From Methylococcales bacterium (GTDB lineage: Bacteria; Pseudomonadota; Gammaproteobacteria; Methylococcales; Methylomonadaceae): DNA of 33,667 nucleotides. Below are positions 17,088 to 25,873 of this stretch, one piece after another. Each line of letters starts with the position of its first letter. Positions within the stretch are counted from its first letter, which is position 1. The notes beneath the pieces are model-generated. The model was not told the DNA's origin. It saw only the letters and a list, made by a program, of their open reading frames with translations, and did not search any database. The DNA is taken from positions 1-33,667 of the forward strand of contig JAQTMV010000028.1 in assembly GCA_028714175.1 (NCBI GenBank). The letters are read 5' to 3'. The position numbers were made by a program, and so were the translations under genes.

Positions 17088-18448
17088 TGGATTTACTGCA
17101 TACGTTATTTTATTTCGCCATTGCTATCAGTGTTCTGGTGTCATTTCATGAATTCGGGCATTTTTGGGTAGCGCGTAAGGCTGGAGTAAAAGTACTTCGC
17201 TTTTCCGTTGGTTTTGGTAAGGTTTTATTGTCTTATCAAAAAAAACCTGATGCGACAGAGTATGTTGTATCAGCCTTTCCGTTGGGTGGTTATGTCAAGA
17301 TGGTCGATGAGCGGGAAGGCGAAGTAAAAAAAGAAGACTTGCCCTTTGCTTTCAATCGACAGTCCTTGTTGGCTAGAACGGCGATAGTCGCGGCCGGCCC
17401 GGTGTTTAATCTTGTGCTTGCCGTTGTTTTATTCTGGAGTGTTCTGGTTATTGGCGAGACGGGTATAAAACCGATACTCGGAGCAGTGGATCAGGGGACG
17501 CTAGCCGCTACAGCCGGCTTTGCTGAAGGCGATCAGATCATTTCAGTTAATGACAAGTTGACGCCGACCTGGACTGAAGCTATGAGCGTAATAATTGCAT
17601 CGGCGCTGGATAATGAACAGACGATTCCGGTTACAGTAAAAAATTTCGATGATCAGCAAAGCATCAAAATGCTGAAGATTGGCGAAAGCGACATTCAGAA
17701 TCCTGACACGCTGTATGAACATTTGGGCTTTAAACCGTGGTCACCAAAATTAAAACCCGTGATAGAGAAGGTGCTTCCTGACAGTGCCGCATTAGCTACC
17801 GGTTTGCGCCAGGGTGATTTGATTGTTAGCGCTGACGGTACCGTCATGAATGACTGGATGCAATGGGTAGACACTGTAAAAGCCCGCCCTGGCGTTGCCA
17901 TCAATCTCATTATCGAGCGTGACGGAGTTCGGCTACCATTAACCATTACACCCAAAAGTATGCAATCCGGGCAGAAAACGGAAGGCAAAATCGGCGCGTC
18001 CGTTCATGTGCCCGAAGAGTTAAAAAAGTCAGTGACTGTAGAATATTCATTATCGCCAGCGGCAGCCGTACCGGTTGCCCTGGATACAACCTATTATTAC
18101 GCTATTACAACCTTGAAAATGATGGGCAGGATGCTGATTGGCAAAGCTTCTGTAGAGAATCTGAGTGGTCCCATCAGTATTGCCCAATATGCAGGGCAAT
18201 CCGCCACGATGGGTTTGGTACATTTCATAAAATTTATGGGGCTGGTCAGCGTCAGTTTGGGGGTATTGAATTTATTGCCGGTTCCTGTTCTGGATGGCGG
18301 TCATTTACTCTTTTTTGCCGTGGAGGCGATTAAAGGCAGCCCTGTTTCAGATAAGATACAAACCTTCTTTCAACAAATCGGCATCGCCTTGTTAATATCG
18401 TTAATGGCATTGGCGATGGTTTTGGATGTTCAGCGGTTAATTCAATAA
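17087..18448 (+). CDS. rseP: Site-2 zinc metalloprotease RseP
   Basis: Inner-membrane intramembrane protease; in E. coli it cleaves the anti-sigma factor RseA to release sigma-E and clears signal-peptide remnants. The zinc motif HEFGH is in the first helix (SFHEFGHFWVARKAG) and the third ligand lies in PVLDGGHLLFF near the C-terminus. Two PDZ domains fill the periplasmic part (GFAEGDQIISVND and GLRQGDLIVSADG). Four transmembrane helices and 453 aa match the family. In most gammaproteobacteria bamA follows; here an 89-base gap leads to dsbC. Confidence 0.96.
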   Translation: MDLLHTLFYFAIAISVLVSFHEFGHFWVARKAGVKVLRFSVGFGKVLLSYQKKPDATEYVVSAFPLGGYVKMVDEREGEVKKEDLPFAFNRQSLLARTAIVAAGPVFNLVLAVVLFWSVLVIGETGIKPILGAVDQGTLAATAGFAEGDQIISVNDKLTPTWTEAMSVIIASALDNEQTIPVTVKNFDDQQSIKMLKIGESDIQNPDTLYEHLGFKPWSPKLKPVIEKVLPDSAALATGLRQGDLIVSADGTVMNDWMQWVDTVKARPGVAINLIIERDGVRLPLTITPKSMQSGQKTEGKIGASVHVPEELKKSVTVEYSLSPAAAVPVALDTTYYYAITTLKMMGRMLIGKASVENLSGPISIAQYAGQSATMGLVHFIKFMGLVSVSLGVLNLLPVPVLDGGHLLFFAVEAIKGSPVSDKIQTFFQQIGIALLISLMALAMVLDVQRLIQ

Positions 18449-18537
18449 GCAATAAGCGTATTGGCAAGCTGATAACCACAAGCCTTTATTGCATTCCAAA
18501 CAGATTCAAACCAAATTTAAGAAAACACGAGAAAATC

Positions 18538-19260
18538 ATGAGAAAAGTTATTAAGACTGTTACATTATCACTATTCTGTCTGATTTTGCCCACCGCTAAT
18601 GCCGATGAAAACGCCATTAGGCAAGCTATGGCCAAGTCTATGCCAGCAGTGAAAATTGATTCCGTTAAACCCTCCGAAGTGAAAGGGCTCTATGAGGTTA
18701 CAGTCGGCGCTAATATTTTTTATATTTCTGACGATGGCAAATATTTGCTGCAGGGGCGCCTGGTGGATGTGGCCGCCCGCACCGATTTAACTGAACAGAA
18801 ATTAAGTAGCAAGCGCATACAGGCTATCGAAAAAATCGGTCAGAACAATATGATCGTGTTTAAACCAAAAATAGGCAAATATACCGTATCTGTTTTTACC
18901 GATATAGATTGCGGCTACTGTCGTAAATTGCATTCGGAAATCGATCAGTATCTGTCTCAAGGCATCACTGTTCAATATCTGTTTTTCCCAAGGGCTGGTA
19001 AAAATTCAGATTCCTACAATAAGGCAGTATCTGTCTGGTGTGCTGATGATCGCAATGCAGCTTTAACAGCAGCGAAAAAAGACCAGAAAGTACCGGCTAA
19101 GACCTGTGATAATCCGGTCGATGAACACATGCAGCTAGGTGAGGATTTTGATGTGAAGGGCACACCGATGATTGTTACAGAGAAAGGCAATATATATCCA
19201 GGCTACCTCCCGGCAAAACAATTGGTTGAAATGCTGGAAAGCGAGAAAGCTTCGAAATAA
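18538..19260 (+). CDS. dsbC: Periplasmic disulfide isomerase DsbC
   Basis: Rearranges wrong disulfides in secreted proteins and is kept reduced by DsbD. A signal peptide is clear (MRKVIKTVTLSLFCLILPTANA, cleavage before DE, residue 22/23). The N-terminal dimerisation domain is followed by a thioredoxin fold with the active site CGYC at residues 125-128 (VFTDIDCGYCRKLH). A second cysteine pair (WCADD...KTCDNP) matches the structural disulfide of DsbC. GTPMIVTEKG is the cis-Pro loop. 240 aa. It stands alone downstream of rseP, without the recJ neighbour of E. coli. Confidence 0.93.
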   Translation: MRKVIKTVTLSLFCLILPTANADENAIRQAMAKSMPAVKIDSVKPSEVKGLYEVTVGANIFYISDDGKYLLQGRLVDVAARTDLTEQKLSSKRIQAIEKIGQNNMIVFKPKIGKYTVSVFTDIDCGYCRKLHSEIDQYLSQGITVQYLFFPRAGKNSDSYNKAVSVWCADDRNAALTAAKKDQKVPAKTCDNPVDEHMQLGEDFDVKGTPMIVTEKGNIYPGYLPAKQLVEMLESEKASK

Positions 19261-19316
19261 ATTCTGCACGATAGCAAATCCGTCAAGCTTGTTTAGCAGA
19301 TCAAATGCCTCTGATG

Positions 19317-19444
19317 ACTTACAACTTTAAACCAAACACTAGCCGTGCCACTTCATTATTACCAAAGCAGCGTCACCCCCGGCATGGATTGCCGTGGTGA
19401 CTGCAGCTCGAGGCCGAGCTATACTTCGGCTTAAAGTTGTACGT
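19317..19444. repeat. 128-bp element bounded by inverted repeats, with internal hairpins
   Basis: The 297-base space between dsbC and the lipoprotein gene has no gene. It contains 17-base inverted repeats at 19317-19333 and 19428-19444 (15 of 17 matching, with an 11-base perfect core ACAACTTTAA plus flank). Inside lie a GTCACC...GGTGAC hairpin with inner GGCA/TGCC (19372-19401) and a GCCGA/TCGGC hairpin (19413-19430). A further palindromic stretch with GCCGCTAT arms follows up to 19559. Form and size resemble a miniature inverted-repeat element or a double REP. No flanking direct duplication is obvious. Confidence 0.55.
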
Positions 19445-19557
19445 ATTCAGGTTATCTTTTGAGTTGCCGCTATTCGCGGTGAGAGAAAGAATGGCTGAAA
19501 TCAGTCATAAGCTGATTCCAGATTGTTTGGATGCCACTGCCCGCGCAGCGATAGCGG

Positions 19558-19965
19558 CTATTTACTTTCCTTTTCTGATTCTTCAGATTCCGAGATGACT
19601 GAAGAATAGCACTCCATCAAGCTTTCAGTGTAGTTGTTGTGAGCATCACTAAGCGCCTGTGCCGAGCCAAAATCATTGCGTAATTCTTCAAGCGTCTTTT
19701 TAGGATCGGCAGACTTGGATAGTGTCAGCATTTTGGTATAGTTACGATAAGCTGTCATACGAGTGGGGTCGAGAGGAAAAATCCCCGGCATATTTTGTGC
19801 CGTTTTTTCTACGACGCATTTGGTCATGTACTCAGGGGTAATTTTATAGTCCTTAATATCTTGTTCCTTCTGCATTTCTTCTAACACAGCTTGTTCATAT
19901 TGATTTTTATCAGCACAAGCAGTGAGTAATAATGCAGTCAGGGATATTAGCAGCAGTTTTTTCAT
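19558..19965 (-). CDS. Hypothetical lipoprotein
   Basis: A 135-residue protein with a lipoprotein signal: MKKLLLISLTALLLTAC, lipobox LTAC, modified Cys at 17. The following Asp at 20 is not at position +2, so outer-membrane sorting is expected. The mature part is highly charged, with two further cysteines (KCVVEKT, LMECYSS) that may form a disulfide, and ends in a Ser/Glu-rich tail. I do not recognise a family. GAGAG stands just before the ATG. It is followed by the palindromic intergenic region and stands 110 bases after plsC on the same strand. Confidence 0.8.
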   Translation of the reverse strand: MKKLLLISLTALLLTACADKNQYEQAVLEEMQKEQDIKDYKITPEYMTKCVVEKTAQNMPGIFPLDPTRMTAYRNYTKMLTLSKSADPKKTLEELRNDFGSAQALSDAHNNYTESLMECYSSVISESEESEKESK

Positions 19966-20074
19966 GAGAGTTTACCGTTTTGATGATATAAAAAGCGGAT
20001 GCAGAATGCGCTATTATACGCATATATCCAAGTATTATGAGTTGTAAGGCTCGGATTTTTTGAAACGTTAAGCT

Positions 20075-20818
20075 TCACATCTCCTTCAACGCTTGAGCTA
20101 TCCAGACTTCAGTCTCTGCATTAATATCTGCTGCCTTACGCCCTTTGCTTTCGATCACAGGGCCGATTTTCACCTTGATAGTTCCCGGGTATTTTAAAAA
20201 GCTATAGCGTGGCCAAAAATTACCGGCATTATGCGCAACAGGGATAACGGGAAAGCCTGACTTTTGCGCTAACATAGCGCCGCCTATACTGAATTTCCTG
20301 ATTTCACCGGGTGCTGTACGCGTCCCTTCAGGAAAAACAATCACCCATAAACCCTCGTTTAAATAAAGGCTTCCTTTTTCAAGTAAAGTACGCAAAGCTG
20401 TGGTTTGGCTTTTTCTGTCTATCGCTATGGATTTTAGTGTGCCCAGCGCCCAGCCCCAAACCGGTAACCAAACCAGGGAGCGTTTCAATAAAACAATCTG
20501 GGTCGGGAGAATATGTCTTAAGGCAAGCGTTTCCCACGCAGACTGATGGTTGCTTAATACGATCGCTGCCTGATTTTTATCGATATGTTCCAGTCCCTCG
20601 ACTTCATAGCTGAGACCGCAAAAAATTTTCGACATCGATAAAACCAGATGGCACCAAAGCGCGGAAATTTTATAACGGATTGAGAAACCGAAGGGCGCCA
20701 ATAGCAGGATTAATAGGCCGGCTGCCGTAGCGGTCGAAAAGATGCCAATAAATAATAAAGCCGAGCCTAAATAATTCTTGGGTTTATTTTTCTGAGGTAA
20801 TGTGTTTTGCTGCTTCAT
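20075..20818 (-). CDS. plsC: 1-acyl-sn-glycerol-3-phosphate acyltransferase (PlsC family)
   Basis: Adds the second acyl chain to lysophosphatidic acid at the inner membrane. An N-terminal hydrophobic helix is followed by acyltransferase block I NHQSAWETL (the HX4D motif with Glu in place of Asp, common in the gammaproteobacterial subgroup), block III FPEGTRTAPGE and block IV VIPVAHNAG. The ATG at 20818 (247 aa) is preferred over a TTG at 20830. Either way the 5' end overlaps the end of gmhB by about 35 bases, so the genes are coupled. The order glyQ-glyS-gmhB-plsC matches Pseudomonas. Confidence 0.93.
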   Translation of the reverse strand: MKQQNTLPQKNKPKNYLGSALLFIGIFSTATAAGLLILLLAPFGFSIRYKISALWCHLVLSMSKIFCGLSYEVEGLEHIDKNQAAIVLSNHQSAWETLALRHILPTQIVLLKRSLVWLPVWGWALGTLKSIAIDRKSQTTALRTLLEKGSLYLNEGLWVIVFPEGTRTAPGEIRKFSIGGAMLAQKSGFPVIPVAHNAGNFWPRYSFLKYPGTIKVKIGPVIESKGRKAADINAETEVWIAQALKEM

Positions 20819-21329
20819 ATAAATTCTCAAAAAAAAGAAGGTGGAGACCGGGATTATTGCTCAGGGTTTTTTGACCCTTACCGGTTTTGACCAATATCGG
20901 TATTGCACCTACCGCTCGCGCTGCCTGCATGTCGCGGAGTGAATCGCCGATAAAAGCAATATCTTTCAGGTCAACACTGTGTTCGCTGGCAAAAGTTTCA
21001 AGCATGCCCGGTTTGGGTTTTCGGCAATTGCATTCGTCGCCTGGGCCATGAGGGCAAACATAAATGGCATCTATTTTTCCGCCTTTTTCTTCGACCATTT
21101 GCTGCATTTTTGCATGAATTTTTTCCAGCATGGCTTCATCAAATAAGCCCCTGGACAGCCCCGACTGATTGGTGATAATGGCGATTTTATAACCGTGTCT
21201 GTTAAGCAGGGCAATCGCGTCAAGACTGCCTTCAATAGGTTGCCATTCTTCAGGTGATTTGATGAAGCTATCAGAATCTTGGTTAATTACACCGTCACGA
21301 TCCAGCAAGATATAACGATTTTTCAGCAT
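20784..21329 (-). CDS. gmhB: D-glycero-beta-D-manno-heptose-1,7-bisphosphate 7-phosphatase GmhB
   Basis: HAD-superfamily phosphatase in ADP-heptose synthesis for the LPS inner core. Motif I is LLDRDGVIN, followed by IAIITNQSGLSRG (motif II) and a structural zinc loop CPHGPGDECNCRKPKPGM typical of GmhB and histidinol phosphatases. Motif IV is FIGDSLRDMQAA. Length 181 aa. Its end overlaps plsC. A 118-base gap with a REP-like palindrome separates it from glyS upstream. Confidence 0.94.
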   Translation of the reverse strand: MLKNRYILLDRDGVINQDSDSFIKSPEEWQPIEGSLDAIALLNRHGYKIAIITNQSGLSRGLFDEAMLEKIHAKMQQMVEEKGGKIDAIYVCPHGPGDECNCRKPKPGMLETFASEHSVDLKDIAFIGDSLRDMQAARAVGAIPILVKTGKGQKTLSNNPGLHLLFFENLYEAAKHITSEK

Positions 21330-21401
21330 GTTTATCTATCTTTCCCAGAAACCATCATTGCCATTAATTAAGCCGTATGACAAAATGACTGCCGAGGTAA
21401 T

Positions 21402-21440
21402 GCCGTAGATTGGGTCAGGCGGATAGCCGTAACCCAACAA
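21402..21440. repeat. REP-like palindrome with TTGGGT/AACCCAA arms
   Basis: GTAGATTGGGT at 21405 and GTAACCCAAC at 21428-21437 form an imperfect inverted repeat around CAGGCGGATAGCC. It lies between glyS and gmhB. This GTAGGTTGGGTTACG-type palindrome is a familiar dispersed element associated with REP transposases; the broken RAYT gene at 31664 would be a candidate partner. Confidence 0.55.
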
Positions 21441-21447
21441 TGAACTG

Positions 21448-23517
21448 TCAAGATTGCAATCTGGAAATATCGGCACAGGTCAAAAATTGTCCGGCTAACA
21501 GATTTAACAGCGCCAGACGGCTGGCGCGCAGTTCAAGGTCATCAGTCATAACCATGACATGATCAAAAAAAGTATCCACGTCATTTCGTAACAACGCCAA
21601 GCGGTTGAGAGTCGCTTGATAATCACGCTGCGCAAGTAAGGGCTGAATATCGGCAGCGGATTGCCTGGCGGCTTTCAGTAATTGTTGCTCTTCAGCTGCA
21701 ACAAGCATACCGATATTATCAGCCGGTTTCGTAGCTGATTTTTTCAGAATGTTGCGGATGCGTTTATTAGCTAATACCAGGCTTTCTGCTTCAGGTTTGT
21801 GTCTGAAGGTTTTAACCGCCTGCAAGCGCTGCATAAAATCCAAAGGCTCGGAAGGTTTTACGGCTATGACAGTGTCGAATTCATCGGCGCTGTAACCCTG
21901 ATCCAGACAGTAGCCTTTCAAACGTTCAAAAACAAAATCTACTACGTTTATTCGTGTTGCGTCCAGGTCAAATTGGTGGGTAAACAAGGTTATTGAATAC
22001 GCTATTAAATCGCGAATATTAAGGTTTAATTCGTTTTCAATGATGATCCTGAGAGAACCTAGCGCGGCTCTTCTTAATGCATAGGGGTCTTTATCGCCGG
22101 AAGGAATTAATCCTGCGCTAAAAATGCCGGTCAACGTATCAATTTTTTCTGCAAGGGCCAGAATTTGCCCCGTTGTGCTGCTGGGTGTAGCACTGCCGGA
22201 TTGTTTGGGGAAGTACTGTTCTTCCAGCGCCCAGGCGACTTCTGCAGGTAGATTGTCTGCCAACGCATAATAACGGCCCATTATGCCTTGCAGGTTGCCG
22301 AATTCACCCACCATTTCAGTCATCAGGTCGGTTTTGGCTAATAAAGCGGCGCGCTTTGCCAGTTCAACATTGGCATTGAGACGATTAGCAATAAATTCAG
22401 TGAGCTTGACAACTCGTTCTGTTTTATCCGCGATCGTTCCTAATTTTTCCTGAAAGACAATGCTGGACAGGCTTGGCAGACGTTCTTCAAGGTGCTTTTT
22501 CCGGTCCTGTTTCCAGAAAAACTCGGCATCGGTAAGGCGCGGGGTAATCACGCGCTCGTTGCCTTGTTTTATAGATTCAGGACGGCTGCTTTCAATGTTA
22601 CTGAAAGTAATGAAGTGCGGCAATAAATGACCGCTGGCATTTTTAACCGGAAAATATTTCTGGTTAGTTTGCATTGTTGTAATCAGCACTTCTGCAGGCA
22701 ACTCAAGAAATCGCGGATCAAAATTGCCGGTAATGGGTACAGGCCATTCATTCAATGCAGTAACTTCTTCCAGCAAATCGTCTTCAATATGGGCGATGCC
22801 GTTAATCGCAGTGGCGGCTTTTTGTGCTGCGTCTTGGATAATCGATTTTCTTTGTTCAAAATCGGCAATAACTTTGCCTTCTTTGTACAATATGTCTTGA
22901 TAGTCTTCGGGGTTGTTGATGGTTAGTTTTTGCGGCGCATGAAAGCGGTGTCCCTGCGTTGTTGATCCGGTTTTAAGGCCCAGAATTTCAGTATCAATAA
23001 CTGCGCTCCCATAGAGTAATACTGCCCAATGCACGGGTCTGACGAATTCCGTGCTGAAACTGCCCCAGCGCATTCTCTTGGCAATCGGCAATGCTGCAAT
23101 GCTCTGGCGAATAATGTCAGGGATCAGGTTTTCAGTAGCTTGCCCCTTAATGGTTTGAGTAAAAGCCAGCCATTCGCCCTTGTCGGTTTTTAAGCGTTCC
23201 AGCTGGTCGAAGGTCGTGCCGCAACTGACAGCAAAACCTGTGGCGGCTTTACTGGGTGTGCCGTCTGCGCCAAATGCAGCTTGCACAGCGGGGCCGCGTT
23301 TTTCGACAGTTTTATCCGGTTGCGCTGAAGCCAGGTTTTCAATCAGAACAGCTAAACGTCTGGGCGTGGCGTAAGCTTTGCCGCCGGTAAACGTTAAATC
23401 AGCGGCGCCTAGTTCTTTGACAATGTTATTGAGCAGGGCATTGCTTAATGTCAGCAAGGTTTTGGGCGGTAGTTCTTCTGAGCCCAACTCGAAAAGTAAA
23501 TGTTTGCTGCTTGTCAT
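21448..23517 (-). CDS. glyS: Glycyl-tRNA synthetase beta subunit
   Basis: Subunit of the heterotetrameric bacterial GlyRS, providing tRNA recognition. It starts KHLLFELGSEELPPKTLL and has RRLAVLIENLA, GHRFHAP, TMQTNQKYFPV and ALAEKIDTLTGIFSAGLIPSGDKDPYALRRAALG, all conserved, with the DALR-like anticodon-binding domain at the C-terminus. From the ATG at 23517 it has 689 aa, the same as E. coli GlyS; the frame is open to 23541 but that lies inside glyQ. TAATG overlap with glyQ gives translational coupling for equal subunit amounts. Confidence 0.98.
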   Translation of the reverse strand: MTSSKHLLFELGSEELPPKTLLTLSNALLNNIVKELGAADLTFTGGKAYATPRRLAVLIENLASAQPDKTVEKRGPAVQAAFGADGTPSKAATGFAVSCGTTFDQLERLKTDKGEWLAFTQTIKGQATENLIPDIIRQSIAALPIAKRMRWGSFSTEFVRPVHWAVLLYGSAVIDTEILGLKTGSTTQGHRFHAPQKLTINNPEDYQDILYKEGKVIADFEQRKSIIQDAAQKAATAINGIAHIEDDLLEEVTALNEWPVPITGNFDPRFLELPAEVLITTMQTNQKYFPVKNASGHLLPHFITFSNIESSRPESIKQGNERVITPRLTDAEFFWKQDRKKHLEERLPSLSSIVFQEKLGTIADKTERVVKLTEFIANRLNANVELAKRAALLAKTDLMTEMVGEFGNLQGIMGRYYALADNLPAEVAWALEEQYFPKQSGSATPSSTTGQILALAEKIDTLTGIFSAGLIPSGDKDPYALRRAALGSLRIIIENELNLNIRDLIAYSITLFTHQFDLDATRINVVDFVFERLKGYCLDQGYSADEFDTVIAVKPSEPLDFMQRLQAVKTFRHKPEAESLVLANKRIRNILKKSATKPADNIGMLVAAEEQQLLKAARQSAADIQPLLAQRDYQATLNRLALLRNDVDTFFDHVMVMTDDLELRASRLALLNLLAGQFLTCADISRLQS

Positions 23518-24455
23518 TAGTATGCTCCCTGCCCGGTACACATCGGAAAGCCCAGCGATTCCCGGCGTTGGTAATAAGCTTCTGCCACGGATTTGGAAAG
23601 GTTCCTGACTCTTAAAATATAGCGTTGACGCTCGGTAACGGAGATGGCATGGCGCGCATCCAGCAGGTTAAAGGTATGCGAAGCTTTCAGCACCATTTCA
23701 TAAGCGGGTAAAGGCAGATTCAAGGCAATCAGTTTTTGGCACTCCTGCTCGTAGGTATCGAAGCACGTAAACATAAAATCAACATTGGCATGATCGAAGT
23801 TATAAGCCGACATTTCCACCTCATTTTGATGAAATACATCGCCATAAGTGACTGTACCGAACGGACCCTTGGTCCAGACCAGATCATAAACGCTTTTAAC
23901 GCCTTGCAAGTACATGGCAATACGTTCCAGGCCGTAAGTGATTTCTCCGGTGATGGGCCTGCATTCGAGTCCGCCGACTTGCTGGAAATAGGTAAACTGG
24001 GTGACTTCCATGCCGTTTAACCAGACTTCCCAACCCAGTCCCCAGGCGCCCAAGGTGGGTGATTCCCAGTTGTCTTCAACAAAGCGAATATCGTGTTCGA
24101 GTAAATCAAAACCTAAATAGTGCAACGAGCCAAGGTAAAGGTCCTGAATATTATCCGGTGATGGTTTTAAAACGACCTGAAACTGGTAATAATGCTGCAG
24201 ACGGTTAGGGTTTTCGCCAAAGCGGCCGTCAGTCGGTCTTCGGGACGGCTGAACATAAGCACAATTCCAGGGTTCAGGGCCTATTGAGCGTAAAAAGGTG
24301 GCCGGATGGAAAGTTCCCGCGCCTACTTCCTGATCCAACGGCTGTAATAAAATACATCCTTGCTTTGACCAGTATTCCTGCAGGGCCAGAATAAGCCCCT
24401 GAAAAGTTGATAAATCGTTGTTTATACTCGACACGGCAGCTGACTTGATGGGCAA
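23517..24455 (-). CDS. glyQ: Glycyl-tRNA synthetase alpha subunit
   Basis: Class II catalytic subunit that activates glycine. [61 protein letters not shown]-like segment (here [18 protein letters not shown]) and [12 protein letters not shown] are diagnostic. The start is uncertain because no ATG is available: TTG at 24455 gives 312 aa and GTG at 24434 gives 305 aa, nearer the 303 aa of E. coli; neither has a clear ribosome binding site. glyS follows with a one-base overlap. Confidence 0.96.
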   Translation of the reverse strand: MPIKSAAVSSINNDLSTFQGLILALQEYWSKQGCILLQPLDQEVGAGTFHPATFLRSIGPEPWNCAYVQPSRRPTDGRFGENPNRLQHYYQFQVVLKPSPDNIQDLYLGSLHYLGFDLLEHDIRFVEDNWESPTLGAWGLGWEVWLNGMEVTQFTYFQQVGGLECRPITGEITYGLERIAMYLQGVKSVYDLVWTKGPFGTVTYGDVFHQNEVEMSAYNFDHANVDFMFTCFDTYEQECQKLIALNLPLPAYEMVLKASHTFNLLDARHAISVTERQRYILRVRNLSKSVAEAYYQRRESLGFPMCTGQGAY

Positions 24456-24592
24456 TAAAAAGTCGGCAATTATAGCGTAAAAATGCTTTTTTAGCAGGGT
24501 TCAATGCGGATTGTGGAAATTTAATCGGTTATGCCGTATCAATTTACTTTATGAATCACTTTGCCTTGATTGTTTGGAGAAATTCCTGCTGC

Positions 24593-25756
24593 TTAAATTT
24601 CATTATCATCATCTTTATCGATGGCTTGCAGCGATAAGCCGCCAATCGGATTTGTTTTTGCAACATCACTCGAAGAAGCTGGTGTTGACGAGCCGAGTCC
24701 TGCACTCAGATTGATTTTCAGCTTGAGATTATTGGGGGAGTCTGAATTTTGCAACGCCTCTTCAAGAGAAATAGTACCTTCTTTAAACAGTCTGAGCAGA
24801 TGGCTGTCAAAGGTTTGCATACCGACATTTTCTGATTTTTCCATGGCTTCCTTGATGCCGTGTATGTCGCCTTTATGAATTAAATCGCGAACCAGTTGTG
24901 TAGCCAATAAAATTTCAATGGCGGCAGTGCGCTTGCCGTCAATCGTTGGGACCAGTCTTTGCGAGACAAAAGCCTTTAAATTAAGCGATAAATCCAGCAA
25001 TAATTGATTGCGGCGTTCTTCCGGAAAAAAGTTGATGATTCTGTCCAGCGCCTGGTTGGAGTTATTGGCATGAAGGGTTGAAAGGCATAAATGGCCGGTT
25101 TCTGCAAAAGCCAACGCATGTTCCATGGTTTCCCGGCTGCGTATTTCGCCGATCAGAATTACATCTGGCGCCTGACGCAGTGTGTTTTTAAGAGCATCTT
25201 CATAGCTCATCGTGTCGACCCCCACTTCTCGTTGATTGACCAGCGATTTTTTATGCGGGTGTATATATTCGATCGGGTCTTCAATGGTAATAATATGACC
25301 GGAAGCGTTGGCATTGCGATAGTCGATCAGCGCCGCGAGCGAGGTCGATTTGCCTGAACCCGTACCGCCGATAAACAATATCAAACCGCGTTTTTCCATA
25401 ATGGATTTTTTCAGTATGGGCGGCAGACCCAGCTTGTCCGCGTTGGGGATATCTACTTTGATGTTGCGGATAACCAGCGCAAAATTGTTGCGCTGTTTGA
25501 AAATATTGACTCTGAAGCGGCCGATCCCGGGTTCTGATATTGCCAGATTCATTTCAGGGACATGTTCAAACGCTTTTTGTTGATCCTCATCCATCAAGCT
25601 ATAGGCAATGTCCTTTAGCCGCTCTTTAGTCAGTTTAATGTTTTCCAGCGGCTTGAGTATGCCTTGAAACTTGGCGGCAGGTGGTGCGTCTGACGTTAAA
25701 TAAAGGTCAGAGCCGTCATTATGAACCAGGATTTTCAGGTAGTCTTTAAATTCCAT
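24593..25756 (-). CDS. pilU: Type IV pilus retraction ATPase, PilU-like
   Basis: Hexameric cytoplasmic motor of the PilT/PilU family that powers pilus disassembly. An N-terminal PAS-like domain (MEFKDYLKILVHNDGSDLYLT) precedes the Walker A GGTGSGKST at about residues 130-138, the Asp box TIEDPIEYIH, Walker B DVILIGEIR and the His box TGHLCLSTLHAN. The 387 aa and the C-terminal extension with low-complexity Ser tail point to PilU rather than PilT. No pilT or other pilus gene is in the window. A ribosome binding site is not obvious. Confidence 0.92.
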   Translation of the reverse strand: MEFKDYLKILVHNDGSDLYLTSDAPPAAKFQGILKPLENIKLTKERLKDIAYSLMDEDQQKAFEHVPEMNLAISEPGIGRFRVNIFKQRNNFALVIRNIKVDIPNADKLGLPPILKKSIMEKRGLILFIGGTGSGKSTSLAALIDYRNANASGHIITIEDPIEYIHPHKKSLVNQREVGVDTMSYEDALKNTLRQAPDVILIGEIRSRETMEHALAFAETGHLCLSTLHANNSNQALDRIINFFPEERRNQLLLDLSLNLKAFVSQRLVPTIDGKRTAAIEILLATQLVRDLIHKGDIHGIKEAMEKSENVGMQTFDSHLLRLFKEGTISLEEALQNSDSPNNLKLKINLSAGLGSSTPASSSDVAKTNPIGGLSLQAIDKDDDNEI

Positions 25757-25873
25757 AGAAGTTCTATATAGTTAAATGAGTTGGCTCAAAGTGTAGGTTA
25801 TCAGTATTGGAAGTTGAAGCCGGATTGGAAAATAAATGCGTATAATATGTTTATTTTTAGACACAAGAGCGTT

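Noticed and set aside
25781-25873. N-terminal extension of the PP-loop protein from 25781
   Set aside because: The added residues precede the normal family start, and the ATG at 25874 has its own ribosome binding site.
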